Positions 1 to 7,944 of a stretch of 64,000 nt of DNA are shown piece by piece. Numbering within the stretch: the stretch's first letter is position 1; each line of letters starts with the position of its first letter. The notes under the pieces were generated by a model. That model made no database searches. It had not been told where the DNA came from and saw only the letters and a program-made list of their open reading frames with translations. Source of the stretch: an uncultured Latescibacterota bacterium. GTDB taxonomy: Bacteria; Latescibacterota; UBA2968. The DNA is taken from contig OY282377.1 of assembly GCA_958295785.1 (NCBI GenBank), forward strand, positions 3,784,896 to 3,848,895. Direction: 5' to 3'. A program made the translations under genes and the position numbers.

Positions 1-1
1 C

Positions 2-253
2 CGCCGCGTGCAACTCCCGCTGATCGCGCCGGGCGTGATTTCCGGCGCGCTTTTCGCATTTGCAACGTCTTTCGACGAAGTGGTCGTCGTGCTCTTTATG
101 GGCAGCGTGGAGCAACGCACCATCCCGCGCCAAATGTGGGCGGGCATCCGCGAACAAATTAGCCCGGCCATCTTGGCCGTGGCGACTTTCCTGATCGCGT
201 TTGCGGTGTTGCTGTTGCTCGCGGTCGAATGGCTACGACGGCGCGCCACATGA
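2..253 (+). CDS. ABC transporter permease, PotC-like, 3' end only
   Basis: The frame is open from the window edge, so only the last 83 or so codons are seen. The segment reading LPLIAPGVISGALFAFATSF with a following DEVVV resembles the C-terminal part of spermidine/putrescine permeases (PotC/PotB type), which form the inner-membrane channel of a polyamine or related importer. Two hydrophobic stretches are visible, the last being the terminal transmembrane helix followed by a basic tail (LRRRAT). The stop TGA at 251-253 lies ten bases before the ATG of the AAA+ gene. The substrate cannot be told from this fragment. Confidence 0.82.
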   Translation, partial: RRVQLPLIAPGVISGALFAFATSFDEVVVVLFMGSVEQRTIPRQMWAGIREQISPAILAVATFLIAFAVLLLLAVEWLRRRAT

Positions 254-262
254 GTGATAACC

Positions 263-1576
263 ATGGCTGATTTACAGGCGACAGTCCGCGATATCCTCAC
301 CTTTATCCAAGATCGATTGTATTTCAACCGCGCCGATCTGGAAATCAAGGGGCAGAAGCACAATGCCGCTTTGTTGTTCAGCGTGCTGACCGGCTTGCTG
401 GGGGGCAAAATTTTGATCGTGGGCGAACCCGGACTGGGCAAAACCACGTCCGCAGAGTACATCGGCGCGCTGCTGTATCGCCTGCCGCTTGGGGCCGTGT
501 GGGAAGCCGAGGTGAGCGGGCATCCCGAACAGACCGAAGAAAAAATTGTCGGGCGGCCAAACCTGGGCGCGCTCAACCGCGGCGACGAAGAAGTGGTGTG
601 GTCCGCGTTTTCCGTCTTGCCCGTCAAGGTGGTGGATGAAATCAACCGCCTGCCGGAAACCAAGCAGAGCTTGATTTTGAACGGCGTGGATCGCGGCAAT
701 TGGACGTATTTGAACCAGGTGCAGATCAACGAGGAATACTGTTTGTTTGCAACGGCCAATTATCAGGATCGCGGAACAAATACCATCGTCGTCCCCCTGT
801 TGGATCGCTTTGACGTGATGGTGGAATCCAAATACCCGGGCGCGAATTTGTCGTGGATGATCGGCGCGCAATCCTCCCCGGCATCGCTGTTGCGCGACCC
901 GCAGCGCGAGCGGGCCATCCAAGCGCGTTTGGCAAAGCGCGATGCGGATGTGGAAGCGATTTGTACAGACTATGGCAAAGCGATTTCCAAGCGTTTGTCC
1001 GTGCCCACCTTGGGGCGCGCCGAACGCGAGGCCATTCGCAGCGAGATGGGCGCGTTGTCCGTTCGCCCAGACGCCAGTGCCTTTGTGCGAACCTTTTTGG
1101 CCGAGTTGTCTTTTTGTTGCAAATACGGGCAAAAACGCACCCATGAAGTCTGCGGCGAAGGCTGTCACTACACGGGCTATCTGTGTTACGAAGTGCAAAC
1201 CTGTCCGTCCAATCGCCTGCCCATTTCCCTGCGGCGCTACGCTCAGGCCCTCGCATGGTTGCTACGCGATTCACATGTCGATCTCGAACACATCCGCGCG
1301 GTCTTGCCATACACCTGCGCGCACCGCATTCAATGGCGCGATGAACACGAGGCACGAGATCGGCGCGAAGACGCGCTGCCCATCCACAGGGCGCGCGAAG
1401 CGGTTCGGCGCGTTTTTCGCCGCTATACCGAGCAGAGCGACCACATCCAATCCGCGCTGATCGCGGCCAATCGCATGGTCAATGGCGAAGACGTGCAACC
1501 CGTTCAGGGCGAACATCCGATTTACATGGAGATTATGCGCGACTTGGGTCGGGAATGCGCGAATAGACGGATTTGA
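263..1576 (+). CDS. MoxR-like AAA+ ATPase with a cysteine-rich C-terminal part
   Basis: About 437 residues. Walker A is GEPGLGKT near residue 54. The Walker B-like VVDEINR, the sensor stretch LFATANYQDRGTN and LLDRFD follow in the order usual for the MoxR/RavA branch, ATPases that remodel metal-enzyme or membrane complexes and usually work with a VWA-domain partner. ATG 263 is preferred to GTG 254. A region after the AAA core holds a cluster of at least six cysteines (CC, then C, C, C, C over about 35 residues) that is not usual for MoxR and could bind metal. No VWA gene follows; instead the 3' end runs directly into a 5'-truncated toxin gene in another frame, so the C-terminus may have been altered by recombination. 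Confidence 0.82.
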   Translation: MADLQATVRDILTFIQDRLYFNRADLEIKGQKHNAALLFSVLTGLLGGKILIVGEPGLGKTTSAEYIGALLYRLPLGAVWEAEVSGHPEQTEEKIVGRPNLGALNRGDEEVVWSAFSVLPVKVVDEINRLPETKQSLILNGVDRGNWTYLNQVQINEEYCLFATANYQDRGTNTIVVPLLDRFDVMVESKYPGANLSWMIGAQSSPASLLRDPQRERAIQARLAKRDADVEAICTDYGKAISKRLSVPTLGRAEREAIRSEMGALSVRPDASAFVRTFLAELSFCCKYGQKRTHEVCGEGCHYTGYLCYEVQTCPSNRLPISLRRYAQALAWLLRDSHVDLEHIRAVLPYTCAHRIQWRDEHEARDRREDALPIHRAREAVRRVFRRYTEQSDHIQSALIAANRMVNGEDVQPVQGEHPIYMEIMRDLGRECANRRI

Positions 1577-1837
1577 TCAATGGTTTGGTCGTTTGCGAAA
1601 ACGCGATTCTCATGCTTGGAAGCGCGTTGGTGATCGAGTTCGTCGTGCTTCTATGGGCAATCTTGGTGATTTTAAGTCGGTTGGTAGTGGGGGTTTAGAA
1701 TTTCGCATTGATTGCGGACCTGGATATCGCATATATTTTATTTGGCATAAGGGTGTATTATTGTTGCTTTGGGTGGTACAAAGACAACGCAGAGCCGAGA
1801 TATTAAAAAGGCTGAGGATTTGGTTAAAAATTTGTGA
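1569..1837 (+). pseudogene. RelE/HigB-type toxin remnant, unit 1
   Basis: Residues such as FDQWFGRLRKRD, then GNLGDFKSVGSGGLEFRID and GPGYRIYFIW match the small addiction-module killer proteins (RelE/HigB superfamily mRNA interferases). The start codon is missing: the homology begins inside the last codons of the AAA+ gene. The reading frame breaks at the G-run 1771-1773. One extra G there would restore GGTKTTQSRDIKKAEDLVKNL-stop, with the stop at 1835-1837. The AT-rich composition differs from the ATPase gene before it. It should be inactive as it stands. Confidence 0.68.
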
Positions 1838-1847
1838 GGAGGTCAAA

Positions 1848-2144
1848 ATGGCGAAAACGCGAACAATGCCTTGGGACATAGTGGATTATTTGGAGACGCC
1901 ACAATATATTGTAGGGTATTTGGAAGCTGTGATCGAGGGCGATGAAAATGATTCTCAATCTCTATTTGATGTCGCCTTACAAGACGCAGTAAAGGCTGTT
2001 AAGCGATATGATATAGCTTTGGAAGATCTTGTTCGTGGTTTTGATCGCGCTGTGATTGAACGCGGTTTTAGCCGTGAACATGCGGATCGCGTGATTAAGG
2101 CATGCCAGAAATTCAGCAGGACGCCCCGCTTACTGGGGTATTGA
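1848..2144 (+). CDS. Addiction-module antitoxin homologue, unit 1
   Basis: 98 residues from ATG 1848, preceded by GAGGAGG five bases upstream. The N-terminal block (MAKTRTMPWDIVDYLETPQ, then YLEAVIEGD) matches the start of HigA-like antidote proteins that pair with RelE/HigB-type killers, in the usual toxin-first order. The C-terminal part, normally a Cro/C1 helix-turn-helix, is divergent (RGFDRAVIERGFSREHADRV), so DNA binding is uncertain. It ends in a short DNA repeat (GCCCCGCTTACTGGGG) also found in the sister genes. Its partner toxin is broken. Confidence 0.62.
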   Translation: MAKTRTMPWDIVDYLETPQYIVGYLEAVIEGDENDSQSLFDVALQDAVKAVKRYDIALEDLVRGFDRAVIERGFSREHADRVIKACQKFSRTPRLLGY

Positions 2145-2166
2145 GACCTATTAGAAGGGAGCCGTA

Positions 2167-2406
2167 ATGCACAATTTCAGTGTCAAGTGGAAGCCCATGC
2201 AGTTGGGCAAAGCAACCTTTCCCGTGGTGGATAGGGAAAAGCTGTTCTTCACAGTCCGCGAACATATCGACGGGGACTACGAATGGCTGGTTTCCTTTAA
2301 CCGCTACAAACTGTCAGGGCGTGCTAAAACAGAAAAGCTTGCACAAGCCCACTGTGTAGCCAAAGGCTTTGGTCTCTACCTTAACCATCTTCTCCTTACA
2401 GAGTAG
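2167..2406 (+). CDS. Small hypothetical protein, 79 aa
   Basis: ATG 2167 follows a purine-rich AGAAGGGAG stretch. The product is soluble-looking and rich in lysine and aromatic residues (VREHIDGDYEWLVSFNRYKL). I recognise no family. It lies between toxin-antitoxin units 1 and 2 on the same strand. It may be a passenger gene; expression is unproven. Confidence 0.45.
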   Translation: MHNFSVKWKPMQLGKATFPVVDREKLFFTVREHIDGDYEWLVSFNRYKLSGRAKTEKLAQAHCVAKGFGLYLNHLLLTE

Positions 2407-2437
2407 AATGAAAGAGAAAGCCTAAACGCTTGGGTTA

Positions 2438-2532
2438 TTTAGAAGTACTACCCGCCTACTGGGGTATTGAAATTTAAACTTCCTCATTTCTCACCCCTTT
2501 TTTTTTGCCCTCTTGGGCTTTAGAAGTACTAC
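2438..2532 (+). repeat. Short direct repeat TTTAGAAGTACTAC in intergenic DNA
   Basis: The string TTTAGAAGTACTAC appears at about 2437 and again at about 2519, in an AT-rich gap without a gene. The first copy is followed by ACTGGGGTATTGA, the same short string that ends antitoxins 1 and 2 and lies in antitoxin 3. No function is evident. Confidence 0.5.
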
Positions 2533-2583
2533 TTTTTTGGGGTAAATTTTAGTTTTGTTTTTCGCGATTATTATGGTGTTGTT

Positions 2584-2872
2584 ATGTGCAAAATAGGTCG
2601 CACAAGAGAGTATATTCAGTGGCTTAAAAAGTTAAAAGATTTACGCGCACGTAATCATATTGGTATTCGGGTTCGACATTTTTCTTTCGGTAATCTTGGA
2701 GATATAAAATCGGTGGGTGATGGTGTTTTGGAATGTCGTATTCATTATGGGGCCGGGGTATCGTCTGTATTTTACTTGGCGCGAGGAAACATTGATCTTG
2801 CTTTGGGGTGGTACAAAGACAACGCAGAGCCGAGATATTGAAAAGGCGAAAGTTTTGTCGCGCAATTTATAG
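2584..2872 (+). pseudogene. RelE/HigB-type toxin, unit 2, frameshifted
   Basis: From ATG 2584 the frame gives RTREYIQWLKKLKDLRARN, GNLGDIKSVGDG and ECRIHYG, a complete N-terminal half of a RelE/HigB-type killer. A run of four Gs at 2749-2752 throws it out of frame. With three Gs the downstream DNA reads PGYRLYFTW, LILLWGGTKTTQ, SRDIEKAKVLSRNL and the stop TAG at 2870-2872, as in family members. Here the defect is a G insertion, whereas unit 1 has a G deletion. This could be decay, homopolymer slippage or a sequencing error. Confidence 0.68.
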
Positions 2873-2881
2873 GAGGTTAAT

Positions 2882-3169
2882 ATGGCGAAGACGCAAGTGT
2901 TCCAGTGGGATCCTGTGGATGATTTGGAAACGGCAGAAGAAATTGTAGGGTATGTTGAGGTTGCATTTGAGGATGGATCCCCCCGTTTGATTGGGGCTGT
3001 TTTGGAAGATGTTGTTCGGGCTGTTGAAAGATATGATATAGCTTTGGAAGATCTTGTTCGCGGTTTTGATCGCGCAGTTATCGAACGCGGTTTTAGCCGT
3101 GAACATGCGGATCGCGTGATTAAGACATGCCAGAAATTTAGCAGGACGCCCCGCTTACTGGGGCATTGA
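2882..3169 (+). CDS. Addiction-module antitoxin homologue, unit 2
   Basis: 95 residues from ATG 2882 with AGGAGG just upstream, ten bases after the restored toxin stop. It starts MAKTQVFQWDPVDDLETAEE, the typical antidote N-terminus, and shares an almost identical C-terminal half (RYDIALEDLVRGFDRAVIER) with unit 1. It is therefore a recent paralogue or the result of gene conversion. Confidence 0.62.
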   Translation: MAKTQVFQWDPVDDLETAEEIVGYVEVAFEDGSPRLIGAVLEDVVRAVERYDIALEDLVRGFDRAVIERGFSREHADRVIKTCQKFSRTPRLLGH

Positions 3170-3287
3170 AACTCACCAGACCCATAGCACATCCGATTCT
3201 TTTTCGGTGTGTAGAGATTTATGATTTGGATTTTAGATATAGGAGGCAATTATTCAGACTTGATTTTTCTAAATTTTGGAGTTCATG

Positions 3288-3541
3288 ATGAACAAAGTTG
3301 AATTTGCGAATGAATTTGAGCAGTGGTTTGGAAAATTACGGAATAAGCGTGCTAAACAAGGCATTATGAAATGGATTCGTCGTTATATGGAAGATGGTGT
3401 TTTGAGTGGTGTAAAGCCGGTTGGGGGTGGGATTTTTGAATTTAGTTTGGATACTGGGCCTGGGTATCGCGTGTATTATATTTTCAGTAGTCGCAGAGTT
3501 GGGATATTAAGAAAGCCAAAAATTTGGCATCTAAATTGTAA
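3288..3541 (+). pseudogene. RelE/HigB-type toxin, unit 3, with internal deletion
   Basis: ATG 3288 (GGAG six bases upstream) opens a frame with EFANEFEQWFGKLRNKRAKQ and GPGYRVYYIF. After that, the beta-strand that reads LLLxGGxKxT in relatives is missing and the frame changes. The remaining tail SQSWDIKKAKNLASKL ends at TAA 3539-3541. The internal deletion means this copy cannot be explained by a one-base error and is a true pseudogene. Confidence 0.65.
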
Positions 3542-3552
3542 GGGGGGTTATT

Positions 3553-3897
3553 ATGGGAAAAACGCAGACTGTACTTTATGATCCCGTCAAGTATTTGGAT
3601 ACGGCGGAGGATATTGTTACATATATCGATGTTTTGTTGGAAGATGGGGATGTGCGTTTGTTCAAGGCAGCTTTGATGAAAGAGATTGTGCCCGCTATTA
3701 CGCGGTATGGTGTTTCTGTTGATGATATTGAGCATCTTCTTGAAGTTGTTGCGAAACAGAATGATTATGTTCGTGAGCGCGTTGGTCATATTCTCGCTGT
3801 GTGCCGACAGGTGTCAGGTGAAAGAAATTTAGCAGAATGCCCCGCTTATTGGGGTATTGAAAAGGCAAAAAATTTGGCGTCAATTTATGAGGAGTGA
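3553..3897 (+). CDS. Antitoxin homologue, unit 3, fused to a toxin tail
   Basis: 114 residues, about 20 longer than its sisters. The first 90 or so residues are antidote-like (YDPVKYLDTAEDIVTYIDVL, then VSVDDIEHLLEVVAKQNDYV). The extra end reads GIEKAKNLASIYEE, which resembles the end of a toxin (compare DIKKAKNLAS in toxin 3). The simplest reading is that the toxin of unit 4 was deleted, leaving its last codons joined to antitoxin 3. GAGGAG near its stop serves as the ribosome site of the next gene. Confidence 0.6.
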   Translation: MGKTQTVLYDPVKYLDTAEDIVTYIDVLLEDGDVRLFKAALMKEIVPAITRYGVSVDDIEHLLEVVAKQNDYVRERVGHILAVCRQVSGERNLAECPAYWGIEKAKNLASIYEE

Positions 3898-3899
3898 AA

Positions 3900-4178
3900 A
3901 TGGGCAAAAAGAAGATATTGCCGTGGGATCCTATCAAGGGTTTGGACACAGCAGAAGATATTGTTGAATATCTTGATGTTTTGTTAGAGGAAGGCGATAT
4001 GCGTTTGTTCAAGGTTGCTTTGCGAAAACAAATTGTGCTTGCTATCGAGCGATACGGCATTTCTGTGGATGATATTGAGCGCGTTCTTGAACGTGTTGCA
4101 AGACAGCATGATTATGTTCGCGAGCATGTTGATTATATTCTCGCTGTGTGCCGATCTCATGAATTAACTTTGCATTGA
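3900..4178 (+). CDS. Addiction-module antitoxin homologue, unit 4
   Basis: 92 residues from ATG 3900 (GAGGAG five bases upstream; GTG 3894 is an alternative). It begins MGKKKILPWDPIKGLDTAED and closely matches the central and C-terminal parts of antitoxin 3 (ISVDDIERVLERVARQHDYV). It has no toxin of its own upstream; only the tail fused to antitoxin 3 remains. Orphan antitoxins can persist as protection against related toxins; that role is an inference. Confidence 0.6.
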   Translation: MGKKKILPWDPIKGLDTAEDIVEYLDVLLEEGDMRLFKVALRKQIVLAIERYGISVDDIERVLERVARQHDYVREHVDYILAVCRSHELTLH

Positions 4179-4268
4179 GGGGCAGTATAGAGCGTTTGTG
4201 TGTCGTGTTTGCGGTCAGTCGTTGTCAGTTGTTCGTCGTTTTCACAACCAGGAGGGGGTTGTCATGAA

Positions 4269-5460
4269 TACTCTGTAAATTAAATAATTTGTTATTTCCA
4301 TTGTTTCAAGGAGGCGTTCTGATGCTCAAACAACACGTCCAACTCACCCCCACAGACCGAGACACTTTGACCGCCTTGATCACCAAAGGAGACCAAAAAG
4401 CCCGAATCTACAAACGCGCCTTGGGCTTGCTTGAACTTGACCGAGGCAAAACCTACACCCAAGTGGCAAAGACCCTCGGCATGACCGGGCAGACCCTGAG
4501 TCATTGGGCAAAGAAATACCGCACCCTCGGCTTGGACAGCCTCAAAGATGCCCCGCGGCCGGGACGCCCGGTGGAGATGACCGGCAAGCAACGGGCCCAA
4601 ATCACCGCCATGGCCTGTTCAACCCCCCGGCAGGCCATGGCAGATGGACGTTGCGCCTCTTGGCGGATCACTGCGTGGCATTGGGCTCTTGTGAGCATCT
4701 CTCACACACGCATGTTAAAACGATTCTAAAAAAACGAATTGAAGCCCCACTTGAAGAAAACATGGTGCATCCGCAAAGTGGATGCGTCCTTTCTCGCACG
4801 CATGGAAGCCTTGCTTTGGCTGTATGACCAACCTCATGATCCCAATGTTCCTGGGGTCTGCTTTGATGAACGTCCTTGTTTTCTCATCGGACAAGTCCTT
4901 GATCCCTTGCCCCTAACAACAGGCCAAGTGACCAAAGAACATGATGCCTATACCAAACACGGCTCGCGTGCGCTGTTGGCCGCCATTGAGCCTTTAAGCG
5001 GCAAACGGCTTGCCGAAATCTATCCCCGGCGCACGATGAAGGAAGACACCCACTTTTGTCAGGCGCTGACACAGCATTGACCACAAGCGGAGAAAATCCG
5101 CTTGGTGCAAGACAATCTCAACACGCATACTCGCCATGCCTTCTATCGTTCCTTGCCAGCCGATGAGGCGTTTGCCCTCGCGCAGAAGTTTGAGTTCTTC
5201 TTTACCCCCAAGTCGGCGAGTTGGTTAAACATGATCGAGATTGCGTTTTCGGCTCTGGCGCGAGGATGTTTGAATAGGCGCATTGCGACGCAGGCGGAAC
5301 TGCGCCGGGAAGTTTTGGCCTTTTTTCAGGAGCGGGAGGCCAAGGGCATCCCCTTGAATTGGCAGTTCACTTTGCCCAAGGCCAGAGACAAGATGAATGC
5401 CCATTATCAACGCGTTTATCCAGACAATTCAAAACTTAGGATAACTTAATTTACAGAGTA
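4269..5460. mobile_element. Defective IS630-family insertion sequence
   Basis: The inverted ends are perfect over at least 17 bases: AATACTCTGTAAATTAA at 4267-4283 and its complement at 5446-5462. TA dinucleotides at 4269-4270 and 5459-5460 sit where the IS630/Tc1 group duplicates its TA target. The element is about 1.19 kb and holds one disrupted transposase gene. Insertion is beside the toxin-antitoxin array. Confidence 0.8.
4322..5449 (+). pseudogene. IS630-family transposase, multiply disrupted
   Basis: ATG 4322 follows AAGGAGG. The N-terminus is a helix-turn-helix region (TYTQVAKTLGMTGQTLSHWA). The frame is lost at the C-run near 4621-4626, where one C is missing; PAGHGRWTLRLLADHCVALG continues in another frame. 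It returns at the A-run 4728-4734, where one A is extra, into NELKPHLKKTWCI and the catalytic region CFDERP. A TGA at 5078-5080 interrupts it before IRLVQDNLNTHT and the last acidic region (SASWLNMIEIAFSALARGCL). Two compensating homopolymer shifts plus a nonsense codon indicate an inactive copy. Confidence 0.78.
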
Positions 5461-5663
5461 TTAACTTTTGGGATATCAGAGACAACTATCAATTCCAGCC
5501 GCTGTCTCAATTCATGTAGCCGCTGTTTCAAGCAGGTCAGGATCATCTCCCGTCGCAAGGTGCTCATGAGTGCCGCGCTGTTATTTTGCTTTACACGCAG
5601 AACCTTTTTGCATATCATTTTCACGCTTTCGGAAGATGTGTTCCCACAACAGGAGATCGAGCG

Positions 5664-5948
5664 ATGGCCGCCAAAATTTCGACGATATTTACCGACTATG
5701 AAGAAGCGAACAAGGGCTTGGAGCAGACGAGCAGTAAGTTCGATACCGAGCAAGAAATCCCGGTCGAAAAGTATTGCTGTATCACGGGCGAACCGGTAAA
5801 ATCGAATTTCTGCCGTTATCCCGACTCGGAAGAAGGCACGATGATGGTCATGTCGAAAGAGCAGATGCTCCTCCACTCCCGAAATGGCGGTAGTGTTGCC
5901 AAGGTTTTCAAACAAGTCTTGACGCTTCGCAGAAAACGGGAAAAATAA
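5664..5948 (+). CDS. Hypothetical protein, 94 aa
   Basis: ATG 5664 has AGGAG eight bases upstream. The protein is soluble, with CCITGEPVKSNFCRYPDSEE in the middle and a basic end (TLRRKREK). Three cysteines are present, two adjacent. I recognise no family. It stands alone, 200 bases upstream of the ABC importer genes and separated from them by repeat DNA. Confidence 0.5.
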   Translation: MAAKISTIFTDYEEANKGLEQTSSKFDTEQEIPVEKYCCITGEPVKSNFCRYPDSEEGTMMVMSKEQMLLHSRNGGSVAKVFKQVLTLRRKREK

Positions 5949-6024
5949 GCGGGCGTCCACAAATTTCCGGGCAATATCCCCTTAAAGGTGAGATGGAAGT
6001 TTAGCCACAAAAGGCGAGCAGTGT

Positions 6025-6051
6025 GTAGGGGCGATGCCCCTGTGATCGCCC
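6025..6051. repeat. GTAGGGGC-type palindromic intergenic repeat
   Basis: A GC-rich dyad starting GTAGGGGCGATGCCCC followed by a C-rich GATCGCCC end. Related copies, in either orientation, lie near 14908-14936, 17953-17979, 18901-18926, 18978-19005, 19917-19944 (inside a gene), 42075-42101, 48450-48535 and 50778-50806. They are often next to TATCTTCGGGCGAGCAC or GATGCGA strings. Short dispersed palindromes of this kind may form hairpins; no protein is encoded. Confidence 0.7.
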
Positions 6052-6145
6052 CAAGGCTATTGTTCATTTTGCTGACCGCTGACCGCTCGCCTGAGCACCA
6101 AGCTCGTTCAGTAACCTCTCGCCATACCCTCCATCCCTTTCGAGA

Positions 6146-7030
6146 ATGCATGTGAAAGACGGCGTTTTGAAATACGGTTTTGTAGGCCCCGCGCTGATCT
6201 TTCTGATTGCCTTCAACATTTTTCCCCTCCTTTACAATATCTACCTCAGTTTCACCGATGCCGAACTCAGCGGCGGATTGGCGCGGTTTGTGGGCGGGCG
6301 CAACTACGGCGTCATCTTCGACGACACGCGCTACGGTGTGGCCCTTTGCACAACCGGACTGTTCGTGGTTCTGGCAGTTGCGGTTGAACTCGTTTTGGGC
6401 TTTGGCCTCGCCCTTGCTCTTCGCGGCCCCTTTTGGGGCAAATCCGTTGTGACGACCATTCTCCTGGTGCCCATGATGCTTTCCCCCGCGGTGATGGGCT
6501 TGTATTGGAACTTTATTCTGAATGGACACTACGGCGTTGTCAACCAAGCCCTCGCTGTCTTGGGGCTTTTTCAACCGCAATGGCTGACCGACCCGGATTT
6601 GAAACTCCTCTCCATTTTGATGATCGACATCTGGATGTGGACGCCGTTTATGATGCTCATTGCCCTTGCGGGTCTCAACGCCATTCCCCCTCACCTCTAC
6701 GAAGCAGCGGCCCTTGATCGCGCGTCCAACTGGACTGTTTTTCGGCGCGTCACCCTGCCGCTGTGTTCGCCCCTCCTCTTTCTCGCGGTCTTGTTGCGTA
6801 CCACAGATGCCCTCAAGCAATTTGACTTGGTGATGGCTGTGACAGGCCCCAATGATCGCACGACGCAAACCCTGAGTGCCTTGCTCTATCAGGTGATGTT
6901 TCGCGGATATAAAATTGGGCTGGGCAGTGCGTATAGCCTCGTCATTCTTTTGCTCGTCATAGTGCTTGCCAATGTTTTTATCCGATACATCGCCAGCATC
7001 CAAGCAAAACAGGGGAGGGATGTGGCATGA
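6146..7030 (+). CDS. ABC sugar-type transporter permease (MalF/UgpA-like)
   Basis: 294 residues with six hydrophobic segments, beginning near LIFLIAFNIFPLLYNIYLSF. The cytoplasmic EAA loop that contacts the ATPase reads EAAALDRASNWTVFRRVTLP. This is the first of two permeases of an importer of the carbohydrate uptake 1 class. It overlaps the next gene by four bases (ATGA), so translation is probably coupled. The start at 6146 is chosen from the first hydrophobic segment; the ribosome site is weak. Confidence 0.88.
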   Translation: MHVKDGVLKYGFVGPALIFLIAFNIFPLLYNIYLSFTDAELSGGLARFVGGRNYGVIFDDTRYGVALCTTGLFVVLAVAVELVLGFGLALALRGPFWGKSVVTTILLVPMMLSPAVMGLYWNFILNGHYGVVNQALAVLGLFQPQWLTDPDLKLLSILMIDIWMWTPFMMLIALAGLNAIPPHLYEAAALDRASNWTVFRRVTLPLCSPLLFLAVLLRTTDALKQFDLVMAVTGPNDRTTQTLSALLYQVMFRGYKIGLGSAYSLVILLLVIVLANVFIRYIASIQAKQGRDVA

Positions 7031-7890
7031 GGGGTTGGAGATGGCTCGTTATTGTGCCCTATTTCCTTTTGGCAACGTTGCCTTTGTGCTGGCTGTTTCT
7101 CACGTCGCTGAAAACGCAGGAGGCCGCGATCAGTTCCACGGCGTCGCTCATCCCGACCACCGATGAGAATATCGCGCCCGGCGGTCTAAAATTTTCCGCC
7201 ACAGGGGACGCGTACCGCAAGTTGGCAACGCCACATACGGGCAAGGCACACGCATTTTTTCACTACCTTTTCAACAGCGTCATCATTGGTCTACTCAGCG
7301 CGTTGGCATCGGTTGTTCTCGGAACGGGTTGCGCGTATGGCTTTAGCCGATTCCGCATTGCAGGCACGCGAGATTGGCTTTTTTTTATTTTCTCAACCCG
7401 CTTCCTCCCGCCGCTCGCGGTGGTGGTTCCCGTGTTGATGATGTATCGCCTCTTTGACCTGCCCAACACGCACTTGGGCCTCATCCTGCTCTATACGGCG
7501 TTCAACTTGTCGCTCGCGGTCTGGCTGATGAAGGGATTTATAGACGAAATCCCCCGGGCGTATGAAGAAGCCGCGCTCGTGGATGGATACAGCCCGTTTC
7601 AAGCGTTTTACAAAATCATCTTGCCCCATTCGGCAACGGGTATGGCCGTAACGGCTGTTTTCTGCTTGATCTCCGCTTGGAATGAATACGGGTTTGCCCT
7701 CGCGCTCAACAACGCCGAAGCCGTTACTGTGCCGGTGTATTTCGCCGGGCTTCAGGGCAATATCCAGGGCATCCCCTGGCCGCAGATCGCCGCGGGCGTG
7801 CTCATTTTTGTCGTGCCCATTGCTGTTTTCACTGTGCTGGTTCGCAAGCACCTGCTGCGCGGGGTGACGTTTGGGACGATTAAGCAGTAG
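7027..7890 (+). CDS. ABC sugar-type transporter permease (MalG/UgpE-like)
   Basis: 287 residues, the second permease of the importer. The EAA loop reads EEAALVDGYSPFQAFYKIIL, and the family ending LVRKHLLRGVTFGTIKQ is present. An unusually long periplasmic loop lies after the first membrane helix (about residues 30-75, TTDENIAPGGLKF). Overlaps the previous gene by four bases. The pair should form the inner-membrane channel. Confidence 0.88.
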   Translation: MRGWRWLVIVPYFLLATLPLCWLFLTSLKTQEAAISSTASLIPTTDENIAPGGLKFSATGDAYRKLATPHTGKAHAFFHYLFNSVIIGLLSALASVVLGTGCAYGFSRFRIAGTRDWLFFIFSTRFLPPLAVVVPVLMMYRLFDLPNTHLGLILLYTAFNLSLAVWLMKGFIDEIPRAYEEAALVDGYSPFQAFYKIILPHSATGMAVTAVFCLISAWNEYGFALALNNAEAVTVPVYFAGLQGNIQGIPWPQIAAGVLIFVVPIAVFTVLVRKHLLRGVTFGTIKQ

Positions 7891-7944
7891 AGGCAGGGGT
7901 TAGTGGTCAGTCCCCACCGAGCCACCCACAAACGCGAGACGCCC

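Noticed and set aside
1700-1837. Programmed frameshift to express toxin 1
   Set aside because: The two damaged toxins break at different G-runs and in opposite directions, and no common slippery site with a stimulator is seen; decay or slippage is simpler.
5463-5600. Minus-strand stretch reading REMILTCLKQRLHELRQRLE, a little like the start of a nucleotidyltransferase antitoxin
   Set aside because: Too short, no active-site motif, and it ends at the IS630 border; the resemblance may be chance.
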